A DNA stretch of 54,532 nucleotides from an uncultured Polaribacter sp. (GTDB lineage: Bacteria > Bacteroidota > Bacteroidia > Flavobacteriales > Flavobacteriaceae). The notes beneath the pieces are model-generated. The model saw only the letters and a program-made list of their open reading frames with translations, ran no database searches and had not been told where the DNA came from. The translations under genes and the position numbers were made by a program. The stretch covers positions 1-54,532 of the forward strand of contig NZ_CANNFF010000013.1 in NCBI RefSeq assembly GCF_947503855.1, read 5' to 3'. This document shows positions 44,302-52,276 of this stretch, piece after piece; within the stretch, counting starts at the first letter, position 1; every line of letters begins with the position of its first letter.

Positions 44302-45045
44302 ATGAAAAACCTAAAAAAACTACCAACCAAACAATTAGAAAAGTTCTCTAACATTTTTACCCAGTTAGGTCTTGTATTAGTGCTCTTTATAGTGTACATA
44401 ACTTTAGAGCACGAGACTCCTCAAAAAACGATTGCTGTTTTAAATACAAAAAATAGCACTACAATTTACATGATACCCGATGAAACTATTTTGTTTCAGA
44501 AAGAGAAAAAAGTGGTTACCACTCCAGAAGTACTACAACCAAAAGTATTTATACCAGAAGAAGTGGTAAAGGCAGAAAACCATTTACCAGAAACCCTTAT
44601 AAATACTAAAGATGATGAGCCAGTAATTCTAACTCCAGATGAATTGGTAACTGTAGAGATTCCAGAAGATGATGTGCCTACAGATGGTGATGTGCCTTTT
44701 ATGATGATAGAAGATGCACCTGTTTTTAAAGGATGTGAAGGTTTGTCAAAAGAAGAAAACAAACGTTGTTTTGATAAAAAGATGAAACAATTTGTCCAAA
44801 GAAATTTTGATGTAGAATTAGCCAATGAAATAGGTTTAAATGCAGGCAAATACAAAATACAAACGCAGTTTATTATAGATGACAAAGGAAACGTAATAGA
44901 CATTCAAATTAGAGCACCCCACCAACGTTTAGAAAAAGAAACGAATAGATTAATAAAAAAGTTACCCCAATTTACACCTGGTAAACAAAGAAATCAGCCT
45001 GTAAAAGTTAGATATACACTCCCTATTGCATTTAGTGTTCAATAA
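44302..45045 (+). CDS. TonB-family energy transducer (paralogue B)
   Basis: This 247-residue protein has the same architecture as paralogue A: one membrane helix (FTQLGLVLVLFIVYITL), a linker, CEGLSKEENKRCF, and a TonB C-terminal domain (YKIQTQFIIDDKGNVIDIQIRAPHQRLEKE and PQFTPGKQRNQPVKVRYTLPIAF). The N-termini are clearly homologous (LGLVLxLFIxY, then EH.T). The Cys pair near residues 150-160 is shared and may form a disulfide. It is preceded by a terminator-like hairpin at 44218-44251 and followed by a terminator at 45063-45093. Confidence 0.9.
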   Translation: MKNLKKLPTKQLEKFSNIFTQLGLVLVLFIVYITLEHETPQKTIAVLNTKNSTTIYMIPDETILFQKEKKVVTTPEVLQPKVFIPEEVVKAENHLPETLINTKDDEPVILTPDELVTVEIPEDDVPTDGDVPFMMIEDAPVFKGCEGLSKEENKRCFDKKMKQFVQRNFDVELANEIGLNAGKYKIQTQFIIDDKGNVIDIQIRAPHQRLEKETNRLIKKLPQFTPGKQRNQPVKVRYTLPIAFSVQ

Positions 45046-45062
45046 AGAACACAATAAATTAT

Positions 45063-45093
45063 AAAGCGCAACCATTTGGTTGGGCTTTTTTTT
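45063..45093 (+). terminator. Terminator of TonB-like paralogue B
   Basis: AAAGCGCAACC (45063-45073) pairs with GGTTGGGCTTT (45078-45088) with one G-G mismatch, then T's to 45093. Confidence 0.8.
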
Positions 45094-45113
45094 ACTTGCA
45101 TAGTAGATTTTGT

Positions 45114-45121
45114 TACTTTTG
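45114..45121 (+). promoter_or_regulatory. -7 element of deoC, implying a leaderless mRNA
   Basis: TACTTTTG ends four bases before the ATG at 45126, the same spacing as at the DUF3109 gene. A TTG lies 15 bases upstream of it (45096-45098). Confidence 0.6.
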
Positions 45122-45125
45122 TAAA

Positions 45126-45875
45126 ATGAGAATTTGTCAATTTTTAGACGCAACTTATTTAAAAACAGCTGTACAAGCCCATATTTCTGAACAAGAAAAT
45201 TTACAAAACGTAATAACACTTGTAGAAGAAGCTATAACTTATAATTATAAGTTGGTTATGATTCGTGCTAAATACATACCAACAGTAAAAAAACTGTTAT
45301 TAGATGCAAAATCCGATGTATTAATTGGTACCGTTATTGGTTTTTATGAAGGCACCTATAGATTATCAGAAAAATTAGAAGAAGCACAAAAAGCAATAGA
45401 TTTAGGGGCAGACGAGTTAGATTTTGTAATAAATTACCAAGCCTTTAAAAAAGGAAATGTAAAGCTTATTACAGAAGAAGTGATCCAAGGCACAAAACTA
45501 TGTCTAAAAAACAATAAAGTTGTAAAATGGATTATTGAAGTTGCAGCACTTACAAACAAAGAAATAATTGTAATTTCACAATTGATAAAAAGAATAGTTT
45601 TACAAAATTTTGGAGAAGAAAATGCAAAAAATGTATTTGTAAAATCGTCTACAGGTTTTTTTAAAACGGCTAATAATTTACCAAATGGAGCTACTTTAGA
45701 GCGCATTAAACTAATTTCTAAAAACGTAAAACCATTACAAGTAAAAGCTGCTGGTGGTGTTAAAGACTACGAAACTGCTTTAAAAATGATTGCCTTAGGT
45801 GTAGATAGAATTGGCACATCATCATCAAAAAAAATAATTAGCAAACAACCCAATACAAACCCAATATATTACTAA
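45126..45875 (+). CDS. deoC: Deoxyribose-phosphate aldolase
   Basis: This cleaves 2-deoxyribose-5-phosphate to acetaldehyde and glyceraldehyde-3-phosphate. It has 249 residues starting at MRICQFLDATYLK; a TTG-started extension (45096) would run through the promoter element and is rejected. The Schiff-base lysine is in FVKSSTGFF, the second active-site lysine in VKAAGGVKDYETAL, and ADELDFVINYQAF carries the conserved Asp. Nucleoside salvage partners are not adjacent. The acyltransferase gene follows after two bases. Confidence 0.95.
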   Translation: MRICQFLDATYLKTAVQAHISEQENLQNVITLVEEAITYNYKLVMIRAKYIPTVKKLLLDAKSDVLIGTVIGFYEGTYRLSEKLEEAQKAIDLGADELDFVINYQAFKKGNVKLITEEVIQGTKLCLKNNKVVKWIIEVAALTNKEIIVISQLIKRIVLQNFGEENAKNVFVKSSTGFFKTANNLPNGATLERIKLISKNVKPLQVKAAGGVKDYETALKMIALGVDRIGTSSSKKIISKQPNTNPIYY

Positions 45876-45877
45876 TT

Positions 45878-46450
45878 TTGAAAGACTTTTTTGCACACAA
45901 AACTGCTGTTATAGACGCAGATTGCACCATTGGTAAAGACACTAAAATATGGCATTTTAGTCACATAATGTCTCATGCCATAATTGGCGAAAGCTGTAAT
46001 ATTGGGCAAAACGTGGTGGTATCTCCAAAAGTAACTTTGGGCAAAAATGTAAAAGTGCAAAACAATGTTTCTATTTATACAGGCGTTATTTGTAAAGACA
46101 ATGTTTTTTTAGGCCCTTCTATGGTATTTACGAACGTAATTAATCCACGTAGTGCTATAAAAAGACAAGACCAATATTTAGAAACTATTGTCGAAAAAGG
46201 AGCAAGTATTGGTGCCAATGCAACCATTGTTTGTGGTAATAATATTGGAAAATATGCATTTGTAGGTGCTGGAGCAGTTGTTACTAAAGAAGTATTGCCT
46301 TATGCTTTGGTGGTCGGCAATCCATCGAAACAAATTGGTTGGGTGAGCCAATATGGGCATAGATTACATTTTAACGAAAATGGTATTGCAACTTGTAAAG
46401 AAAGCCAACAAAAATATCAACTAAAAAATAATACAGTTATAAAACTATAG
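45878..46450 (+). CDS. Hexapeptide-repeat N-acetyltransferase (WbpD-like)
   Basis: This 190-residue left-handed beta-helix acetyltransferase starts with TTG two bases after the deoC stop; MKDFFAHKTAVIDADCTIG fits the family start. The repeated hexads are clear (IGQNVVVSPKVTLGKNVKVQNNVS is one run). VFTNVINPRS and a late GAGAVVTKEVLPYALVVGNP match WbpD-type UDP-amino-glucuronate acetyltransferases. It probably acts in surface polysaccharide synthesis. The link with deoC is unexplained. Confidence 0.88.
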   Translation: MKDFFAHKTAVIDADCTIGKDTKIWHFSHIMSHAIIGESCNIGQNVVVSPKVTLGKNVKVQNNVSIYTGVICKDNVFLGPSMVFTNVINPRSAIKRQDQYLETIVEKGASIGANATIVCGNNIGKYAFVGAGAVVTKEVLPYALVVGNPSKQIGWVSQYGHRLHFNENGIATCKESQQKYQLKNNTVIKL

Positions 46451-46754
46451 GAGACTAAAAGTATATGTTTCCAATTTTATTACTTCCATCACTCTTTTTT
46501 GCAAAAAAAAGACACTCTCTGTTTATGATGTGTGTAATGGCTTAAACATTATAGCCATAGAAGTTTAATTTTAAAACAAAAAAACTTTTTTGCAGGTTTT
46601 ATTTATAGAATATTTTTGCCAGAAGTATTTAAAATCACTTTTTGAAAAGGAAAAAACATGTTGTTTTTTGTTACTATATCGGCATATTTGTTAAAAATAC
46701 ACTTATATATTTAAAATTTTAATGATTTTAAGATAAAATATCATAATATATGAT

Positions 46755-46762
46755 TATATTTG
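46755..46762 (+). promoter_or_regulatory. -7 element of a candidate small RNA
   Basis: TATATTTG matches TAnnTTTG; the RNA's 5' hairpin begins two bases later, within the expected start-site window. Confidence 0.55.
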
Positions 46763-46763
46763 T

Positions 46764-46840
46764 AGTGTGATACTTTTAAAGTGTCACACTTTTTCTTTTT
46801 CATAGCAATTTTCCCACTCAATTAATTGAGTGGGTTTTTT
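46764..46840 (+). ncRNA. Candidate small RNA of about 75 bases
   Basis: A 13-pair stem (AGTGTGATACTTT at 46764-46776 against AAAGTGTCACACT at 46778-46790, one T-G wobble; the apical pairs must open to form a loop) is followed by a 22-base T-rich linker. A perfect palindromic terminator CCCACTCAATT/AATTGAGTGGG (46813-46834) and six T end it. Promoter, structure and terminator are all in register, and no gene is nearby. The 5' end may start a few bases into the first stem. Confidence 0.55.
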
Positions 46841-46954
46841 ATTTATATACACTTTCTACTTAGAAAATGTTAAAATTGGTTCTATCTAAATGTTTTTATA
46901 AAAAGTATGCTAACAAAAGCACATTAAAGCTATGGTAAATTCATAATTATCAAA

Positions 46955-46962
46955 TATCTTTG
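46955..46962 (+). promoter_or_regulatory. -7 element of the ctaB-cox operon
   Basis: TATCTTTG matches TAnnTTTG and ends 18 bases before the ATG at 46981. It overlaps an in-frame TTG at 46960, showing that the TTG cannot be the start. Confidence 0.65.
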
Positions 46963-46980
46963 CAAGCTAATTGTGGTAAA

Positions 46981-47883
46981 ATGAATACAACAGTTATTTC
47001 AGACAAGAAAACATCTATGCAAACTATTATTTCAGATTTTAAACAACTTACCAAAGTTGGTCTGTCTTTAAGCGTTGTATTTTCTTCTATTGCAGGATAT
47101 CTTTTGGCAGTAGAAACCATAAATTATTTTATTCTTTTTTTATTAGCCTTAGGTGGTTTTTTTATGGTGGGTGCTTCTAACGCATTCAATCAAATTATAG
47201 AAAAAGATACAGATGCTATAATGCAGCGTACAAAAAATAGACCGCTACCAACAGGCAGAATGTCTGTAAATACTGCCCTTTTTGTTGCCATTACATTTAC
47301 AATTTTAGGCATTTCAATTTTATATAGTATCAACCCAAAATCTGCATTGTTTGGTGCCATATCTATATTTTTATACACAAGTGTATATACACCATTAAAG
47401 GCAATAACCCCATTAACTGTTTTTGTTGGTGCAATACCAGGCGCAATCCCTTTTATGTTAGGTTGGGTTGCAGCTACCAACAATTTTGGTATTGAGGCAG
47501 GTTTTTTATTTATGATTCAATTTTTTTGGCAATTTCCGCATTTTTGGGCTATTGGGTGGTTACAATATGAAGAGTATAAAAAAGCAGGCTTTAACATGTT
47601 GCCAATGGGCAAAAAAGACAAAGGCGCTATCAAACAAATTATATTTTATACCATTATAATGATATTGGTCTCAATAGCACCAGCATTAAAAGTGTCTGGA
47701 GATTTTTACATTTATCCAGCAACAGCGATAATAGTTGCTTTTTTAGGACTAGTAATGTTGTATTATGGGGTAAAATTATATAAAAGTGAACAAAATATAG
47801 ACGCAAGAAAATTAATGCTGTCTAGTGTATTATACATAACTGTTGTACAAGTTATTTATGTAATAGATAAATTTTTACATTAA
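46981..47883 (+). CDS. ctaB: Heme O synthase (protoheme IX farnesyltransferase)
   Basis: This attaches a farnesyl group to heme B to give heme O for heme-copper oxidases. It has 300 residues from MNTTVISDKK. About nine membrane helices are present. The prenyl-diphosphate motif lies in SNAFNQIIEKDTDAIMQRT followed by NRPLPTGRM, and a second site in the region of FFWQFPHFWAIGWLQYEEYKKAGF. It is the first gene of the cytochrome oxidase cluster and is 10 bases ahead of the first subunit III gene. It is called cyoE or ctaB in different species. Confidence 0.96.
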   Translation: MNTTVISDKKTSMQTIISDFKQLTKVGLSLSVVFSSIAGYLLAVETINYFILFLLALGGFFMVGASNAFNQIIEKDTDAIMQRTKNRPLPTGRMSVNTALFVAITFTILGISILYSINPKSALFGAISIFLYTSVYTPLKAITPLTVFVGAIPGAIPFMLGWVAATNNFGIEAGFLFMIQFFWQFPHFWAIGWLQYEEYKKAGFNMLPMGKKDKGAIKQIIFYTIIMILVSIAPALKVSGDFYIYPATAIIVAFLGLVMLYYGVKLYKSEQNIDARKLMLSSVLYITVVQVIYVIDKFLH

Positions 47884-47893
47884 AAAAATTAAG

Positions 47894-48478
47894 ATGGAAG
47901 AACAAACATTACAACAAGAATTAACAGTTGCTAGAAAAAAATCTGCAAAACCTATGTTATGGGTTTCTATGATAAGTATGGTAATGTTTTTTGCAGGCTT
48001 AACTAGTGCCTATGTAATTAGTATGAAAAGAGATGACTGGGTAACTTTTGATTTACCAGATGCATTTTATATGAGTACTATACTTATTGTATTAAGTAGT
48101 ATAACACTTATTTTATCGCAAAGATTTTTAAAACAAGATAAAAGACAAATTTCTTTAGTATTGGTAATTGTAACCTTAATTTTAGGAATTGCTTTTATTT
48201 GGCAACAATATGTAGGCTTTAACGAACTTAAAAATGCAGGCTTGTATTTTACAGGCCCAGGCAGTACAGTATCAACATCATTTATAATTGGTATAACGTT
48301 AATGCACGTTTTACACCTTATTGCTGGGGTAATTGTACTTTTTATTGTTATTTATAATCATTTTAAATATAAGTATAAACCAAATGATTTACTAGGGTTT
48401 GAACTTGGTGCAATCTTTTGGCATTTTGTAGATGTACTATGGATTTATCTATTTTTCTTTTTCTATTTTATTAGGTGA
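47894..48478 (+). CDS. Cytochrome oxidase subunit III family protein, short form
   Basis: This 194-residue protein has five membrane helices (for example MLWVSMISMVMFFAGLTSAYVIS, and TLMHVLHLIAGVIVLFIVI). The family pattern of HxxHxxxG type is seen in LMHVLHLIAGV, and FELGAIFWHFVDVLWIYLFFFFYF is the classic C-terminal helix. It lacks the first two helices of mitochondrial-type subunit III. It is one of two subunit III proteins in the cluster. Confidence 0.92.
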   Translation: MEEQTLQQELTVARKKSAKPMLWVSMISMVMFFAGLTSAYVISMKRDDWVTFDLPDAFYMSTILIVLSSITLILSQRFLKQDKRQISLVLVIVTLILGIAFIWQQYVGFNELKNAGLYFTGPGSTVSTSFIIGITLMHVLHLIAGVIVLFIVIYNHFKYKYKPNDLLGFELGAIFWHFVDVLWIYLFFFFYFIR

Positions 48479-48535
48479 TGAAAAATGATTAATTTTGCAC
48501 AACTATTTTTAATATTCAATTAATAGAAAATTTTT

Positions 48536-49516
48536 ATGGAAGCAAATATTGCTGTACCAACTGACAAAAAAGAAACCTGGGGTGGAGGTGGTGCAAGACC
48601 ATTTGGCGCTAGCTATGGTAAAATGATGATGTGGTTTTTTATTCTATCTGATGCATTAACCTTTTCTGGTTTTTTAGCGGCTTACGGTTTAACACGTTTT
48701 AAGTTTATAGACTCTTGGCCTATTGCAGATGAGGTTTTTACACACGTACCTTTTGTACATGGAGATTACCCAATGATTTACGTTGCAATTATGACTTTTA
48801 TCCTAATCTTTTCATCTGTAACAATGGTATTGGCGGTAGATGCTGGTCATCAAATGAAAAAAAATAAAGTAGCATGGTATATGTTTGCAACCATTATTGG
48901 TGGTATTATTTTCGTAGGCTCACAAGCGTGGGAATGGAATACTTTTATCAACGGAACTTATGGGGCAGTTAAGACTACAGATGGTAAAGTGTTGCAATTT
49001 GTAAAAGACGGTAAGCAAATAGCACTAGCAGATTTTGTTACAGGAGATAGAACAGATGCTTTAGAAACACATAATCGAACAAACGGACTTTGGTGGGAAA
49101 GTGGAGAAACTGTTTCTACATATTCTGTAGACCAAGTGGTTAATGCCTACAAAGCAAATCCTGCAATACAAGTTAGAACAGAGTTAATCGATTTAGATAA
49201 AAAGCAAAAAACAATTCTTTCTAGAGAAAAAGGAGCAGCAGAATTAGCCAAAGCAAAATTAGTTGTAGAAGGTGCTAATTTAGAAGTAAACGAATATGGT
49301 AATACCATTTTTGCAGATTTCTTTTTCTTTATCACAGGTTTTCACGGTTTTCACGTACTTTCTGGTATTGTAATTAATATTATTATATTTTTTAATGTAA
49401 TTTTAGGTACTTACGAAAGAAGAGGCCATTACGAAATGGTAGAAAAGGTTGGTTTATATTGGCACTTTGTAGATTTAGTTTGGGTATTTGTATTTACCTT
49501 CTTCTACTTAGTATAA
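48536..49516 (+). CDS. Cytochrome c oxidase subunit III, long form with periplasmic/loop insert
   Basis: This 326-residue protein has the same fold as the previous protein: WFFILSDALTFSGFLAAYGL at the start and FITGFHGFHVLSGIVINI and LYWHFVDLVWVFVFTFFYLV at the end. Between the third and fourth helices a soluble insert of about 110 residues (from WNTFINGTYGAVKTTDGKV to AKLVVEGANLEVNEYGNT) is present, absent from the short form. Such inserts occur in Bacteroidota; the function is unknown. Subunits I and II are not in this window. Confidence 0.92.
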   Translation: MEANIAVPTDKKETWGGGGARPFGASYGKMMMWFFILSDALTFSGFLAAYGLTRFKFIDSWPIADEVFTHVPFVHGDYPMIYVAIMTFILIFSSVTMVLAVDAGHQMKKNKVAWYMFATIIGGIIFVGSQAWEWNTFINGTYGAVKTTDGKVLQFVKDGKQIALADFVTGDRTDALETHNRTNGLWWESGETVSTYSVDQVVNAYKANPAIQVRTELIDLDKKQKTILSREKGAAELAKAKLVVEGANLEVNEYGNTIFADFFFFITGFHGFHVLSGIVINIIIFFNVILGTYERRGHYEMVEKVGLYWHFVDLVWVFVFTFFYLV

Positions 49517-49595
49517 AAAAAATTCCCATGAAATTTCATGGTTTCCTATAAAATGACTTTCCTGTAAAACCAGGAATCAATAAAAAACAGTAAAA

Positions 49596-49934
49596 ATGGC
49601 ACACGCACAAGAATCAAATACAAAAAGAATCTGGATAGTCTTCGGTATTCTTTCTATAATAACTTTAGTAGAGGTTTACTTAGGTATTATTAAACCAGAA
49701 GCATTACACTTACATGGTCCAGGTACAAGCTGGTTAAATTGGATTTTTATCATATTAACTTTAGCAAAAGCATATGGTATTGCATGGGTGTTTATGCATT
49801 TAGAAGGAGAAAAAAAATGGTTTAGACGCTCAATTGTTTGGTCAGCCGTTTTTCTAATCATCTACCTTGTAACCTTATTATTAATAGAAGGAGGTTATTT
49901 ATACGACACATTATCACCACTTGTAAACTGGTAA
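49596..49934 (+). CDS. Cytochrome c oxidase subunit IV-type protein
   Basis: This 112-residue protein has three membrane helices (IWIVFGILSIITLVEVYLGI, WLNWIFIILTLAKAYGIAWVFMHL, VWSAVFLIIYLVTLLLI), the layout of bacterial subunit IV (CtaF/CyoD). The central FMHLEGEKKWFR is typical. The 79-base spacer before it contains two short perfect hairpins (49526-49541 and 49559-49576). It is followed by a terminator, so it closes the first transcript. Confidence 0.9.
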   Translation: MAHAQESNTKRIWIVFGILSIITLVEVYLGIIKPEALHLHGPGTSWLNWIFIILTLAKAYGIAWVFMHLEGEKKWFRRSIVWSAVFLIIYLVTLLLIEGGYLYDTLSPLVNW

Positions 49935-49943
49935 GATATATTT

Positions 49944-49973
49944 AAAAAGGTGGTTTTAACCACCTTTTTTTTT
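49944..49973 (+). terminator. Terminator after subunit IV
   Basis: AAAAAGGTGGTT pairs with AACCACCTTTTT across two T, with a total T-run of nine. Confidence 0.9.
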
Positions 49974-50015
49974 GGATTTAATTTGTTAAAAATAGGTTAA
50001 AATACATTTATAAAT

Positions 50016-50669
50016 ATGAAATTTATTAGTAAAAAAAGAATAGTACTATTCTTGTTATTTATTTTTCCGTTGTTGTTTTACCTAGTATTATCTTCAGGTA
50101 TTAATAACTTTGCAAAATTACCTATTGTAACCAAAAATATTACAGATATCGCTTTAATAGACAGTAGTAAAAAAGTGCAATTTAAAAATAATATCTCTGT
50201 AGTTTGTTTTTTAGGTGATGATATCAGCAATATAAAAGGGGGTGTATTTAATTTAAATCAAAAAATATATAAACCTTTTTACGGGTTTAAGAACTTTCAA
50301 GTAATTGCTATTTATCCTAAAGATAAAGAAGCAGAGGTACAACAACTCAAAAAAGAAGTTGGTGCATTTACAAACATGGTAAAATGGAAGTTTGTAGCAA
50401 GTTCAGAGGAAGAAATTATCGCATTATACGAAAGTTTTAATATTAATGAAAGCTTACATAATTTACAAGCAACTAAAGCATTTATAGTAGACAAAGAAGT
50501 AAATTTAAGAGGTAGAACAGATGATAAAGACCAAAAAGACGGTTTGCTTTTTGGGTATGATATGAATTCTGTAGCTATTTTAAAAGATAAAATGAAAGAT
50601 GATGTTAAAGTACTCTTAGCAGAGTATAGATTGGCATTAAAAAAGAATGATGCAGATAGACAAATATAA
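50016..50669 (+). CDS. Membrane-anchored thioredoxin-fold-like protein of the cox cluster
   Basis: This 217-residue protein has one N-terminal membrane helix (IVLFLLFIFPLLFYLVLSS) and a periplasmic domain. The order of segments (ISVVCFLGDDISNI, FQVIAIYPKDKEAEVQQLKKEVG, LQATKAFIVDKEVNLRGRTD) follows the thioredoxin/SCO fold, but there is no CxxC or CxxxC. It sits 6 bases before the SCO gene, with which it may act in oxidase assembly. No named family is recognised. Confidence 0.78.
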   Translation: MKFISKKRIVLFLLFIFPLLFYLVLSSGINNFAKLPIVTKNITDIALIDSSKKVQFKNNISVVCFLGDDISNIKGGVFNLNQKIYKPFYGFKNFQVIAIYPKDKEAEVQQLKKEVGAFTNMVKWKFVASSEEEIIALYESFNINESLHNLQATKAFIVDKEVNLRGRTDDKDQKDGLLFGYDMNSVAILKDKMKDDVKVLLAEYRLALKKNDADRQI

Positions 50670-50675
50670 CGTTAA

Positions 50676-51323
50676 ATGAAAAAAAAATATTCTTACGTAG
50701 GTATTGCGTTTATTATTCTTTTGTTTGGTATTTACACAATACCAAAAGTTGTAGATCGTTTTAAAAATTCTAATGATTTGGTAACATTTAATAAAGTACC
50801 AGATTTTGAATTTGTAAATCAAGAAGGTAAAACAATAAGCAACAAAACTTATTTTGGTAAAGTATATGTTGTTGAGTTTTTTTTTGCAACCTGTCCAACT
50901 ATTTGTCCAATAATGAATCAGAAAATGTTAACCATTCAAGATGATTTTTTTGGCAATCCAAATTTTGGAATCGCTTCTGTTTCTATAACACCAGAAATAG
51001 ACACACCAAAAGCCTTAAAAGAGTATGCAAAAAACAACGCAATTACCCATAAAAACTGGCATTTACTAACAGGTAAAAGTGATGATGTAGTTTATGAATT
51101 GTCTAACAAAGGTTTTAAATTGTACGCAGGTAAAGGTGATAAAGCACATGGTGGTTTTGAGCATTCTGGCCTATTTGCTTTGGTAGATAAAAAGGGTTAC
51201 ATAAGATCTAGAAGAGACCAGTTTGGCAATCCAATAATGTACTACAGAGCCTTAGAAGAACAAGGTTTTCCAGATCAAATAAAAGAATTAAAAGAAGACA
51301 TAAAAATTTTATTAGATGAGTAA
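50676..51323 (+). CDS. SCO family copper chaperone
   Basis: This 215-residue protein has an N-terminal membrane anchor (YVGIAFIILLFGIYTIP). SCO proteins deliver copper to the CuA site of oxidase subunit II. The copper ligands are Cys73 and Cys77 in ATCPTICPIM and a histidine in GGFEHSGLFALVD. SITPEIDTPKALKEYA is also typical. All ligands are present. It overlaps the next gene by 8 bases. Confidence 0.94.
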   Translation: MKKKYSYVGIAFIILLFGIYTIPKVVDRFKNSNDLVTFNKVPDFEFVNQEGKTISNKTYFGKVYVVEFFFATCPTICPIMNQKMLTIQDDFFGNPNFGIASVSITPEIDTPKALKEYAKNNAITHKNWHLLTGKSDDVVYELSNKGFKLYAGKGDKAHGGFEHSGLFALVDKKGYIRSRRDQFGNPIMYYRALEEQGFPDQIKELKEDIKILLDE

Positions 51324-51879
51324 AACCGAGAAAAATTCAGAACAAATTTTAGCGCAAGAAAAAAAATATAAAAAAATAATTACAGCACTTTCTATAGTAA
51401 TTCCACTAGCAGTTGCAGGTTTGTTTGGTATAAATTTAAGAAAGTTAGGTTTTAATGTAGAACCACTAACTTTTTTACCGCCTATTTATGCAACAATAAA
51501 TGGTCTTACAGCAGTTTTATTAATTGCTGCAGTTGTGGCTATAAAAAAGGGAAATAGAAAATTACACGAACAATTAAATACAACAGCTATTGCTTGTTCT
51601 TTATTGTTCTTAGTAATGTACATAGCTTACCATATGACTTCAGACTCAACAACCTTTGGTGGGCAAGGGATTGTTAAATATGTGTATTATTTTATATTGA
51701 TTACTCATATTATATTATCTGTAATAGTTATACCTTTTGTTTTAATAACCTATATGAGAGCAAAACTGGGTAAGTTTCCAGCACATAAAAAAATAGCTAA
51801 AAAAACTTTTCCAATATGGTTGTATGTAGCTGTAACAGGTGTTGTAGTTTATATAATGATTTCTCCTTATTATGCTTAA
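51316..51879 (+). CDS. DUF420 membrane protein
   Basis: This 187-residue protein has four to five membrane helices. Typical DUF420 features are LTFLPPIYATINGLTAVLL, the RKLHEQLNTTAIACSLLFL region and conserved His residues near AYHMTSDSTTFGG and YFILITHIILS. DUF420 (CtaM-like) proteins occur in oxidase clusters, and CtaM is needed for heme-copper oxidase function in some bacteria. A role in assembly is inferred. It overlaps both neighbours by 8 bases. Confidence 0.88.
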   Translation: MSKTEKNSEQILAQEKKYKKIITALSIVIPLAVAGLFGINLRKLGFNVEPLTFLPPIYATINGLTAVLLIAAVVAIKKGNRKLHEQLNTTAIACSLLFLVMYIAYHMTSDSTTFGGQGIVKYVYYFILITHIILSVIVIPFVLITYMRAKLGKFPAHKKIAKKTFPIWLYVAVTGVVVYIMISPYYA

Positions 51880-52093
51880 AAAGAAACTAATTTTAGGTTT
51901 ATTTTTTATAGTATTTTCTTCAAAGACTACTTTTTCTCAATGTGCCATGTGCAAGGCAGTATTAGAAAATGGAGATGTTTCTATGGCAGAAGGAGTTAAT
52001 AATGGTATTACGTATTTAATGGTATTTCCTTATTTATTAATTGGCGTTTTGTTCTATTCAATTTACAGATATAATAAGAAAGTTAAAAATTAA
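51872..52093 (+). CDS. Small membrane protein with CxxC at the end of the cox cluster
   Basis: This 73-residue protein has a signal peptide or first helix (KKLILGLFFIVFSSKTTFSQ), directly followed by CAMCKAVLENGD, and a second helix (YLMVFPYLLIGVLFYSIY) with a basic tail. The CxxC would face the periplasm. It overlaps the DUF420 gene by 8 bases, so it is made with the SCO and DUF420 proteins and may handle metal, heme or disulfides. I know no name for it; similar small proteins occur in other flavobacteria in this position, as I recall. Confidence 0.78.
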   Translation: MLKKKLILGLFFIVFSSKTTFSQCAMCKAVLENGDVSMAEGVNNGITYLMVFPYLLIGVLFYSIYRYNKKVKN

Positions 52094-52276
52094 CATTCCA
52101 ATAAGCTCAAAAAGACTGTAACAAATTTTAGTTTTGGTCGTCTTATAAAAACGAACAAAGGTAAAAGTCTTCATTTTTTTGATTAAAAATGAGCTGTTTT
52201 TATAGTGCTAAGTAATTTTCTTTTGTTGATATAACAGTAAAAAACATCAACCAAAACAATATAAAAATTAAATATT

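Larger units (their letters stand above)
46451..46980. other. 530-base gap with a candidate small RNA
   Basis: The gap holds -7-like elements at 46611-46618 (TATTTTTG), 46755-46762 and 46955-46962 and the candidate RNA at 46764-46840. A 26-codon frame at 46465-46545 and other tiny frames do not look coding. No tRNA fold was found. Confidence 0.6.

Noticed and set aside
46465..46545. 26-codon frame starting MFPILLLPSLFF
   Set aside because: Short, no start signal, no similarity recognised; likely chance in AT-rich DNA.
46960..46980. TTG-started extension of CtaB
   Set aside because: The TTG is part of the TATCTTTG promoter element, so it would not be transcribed.
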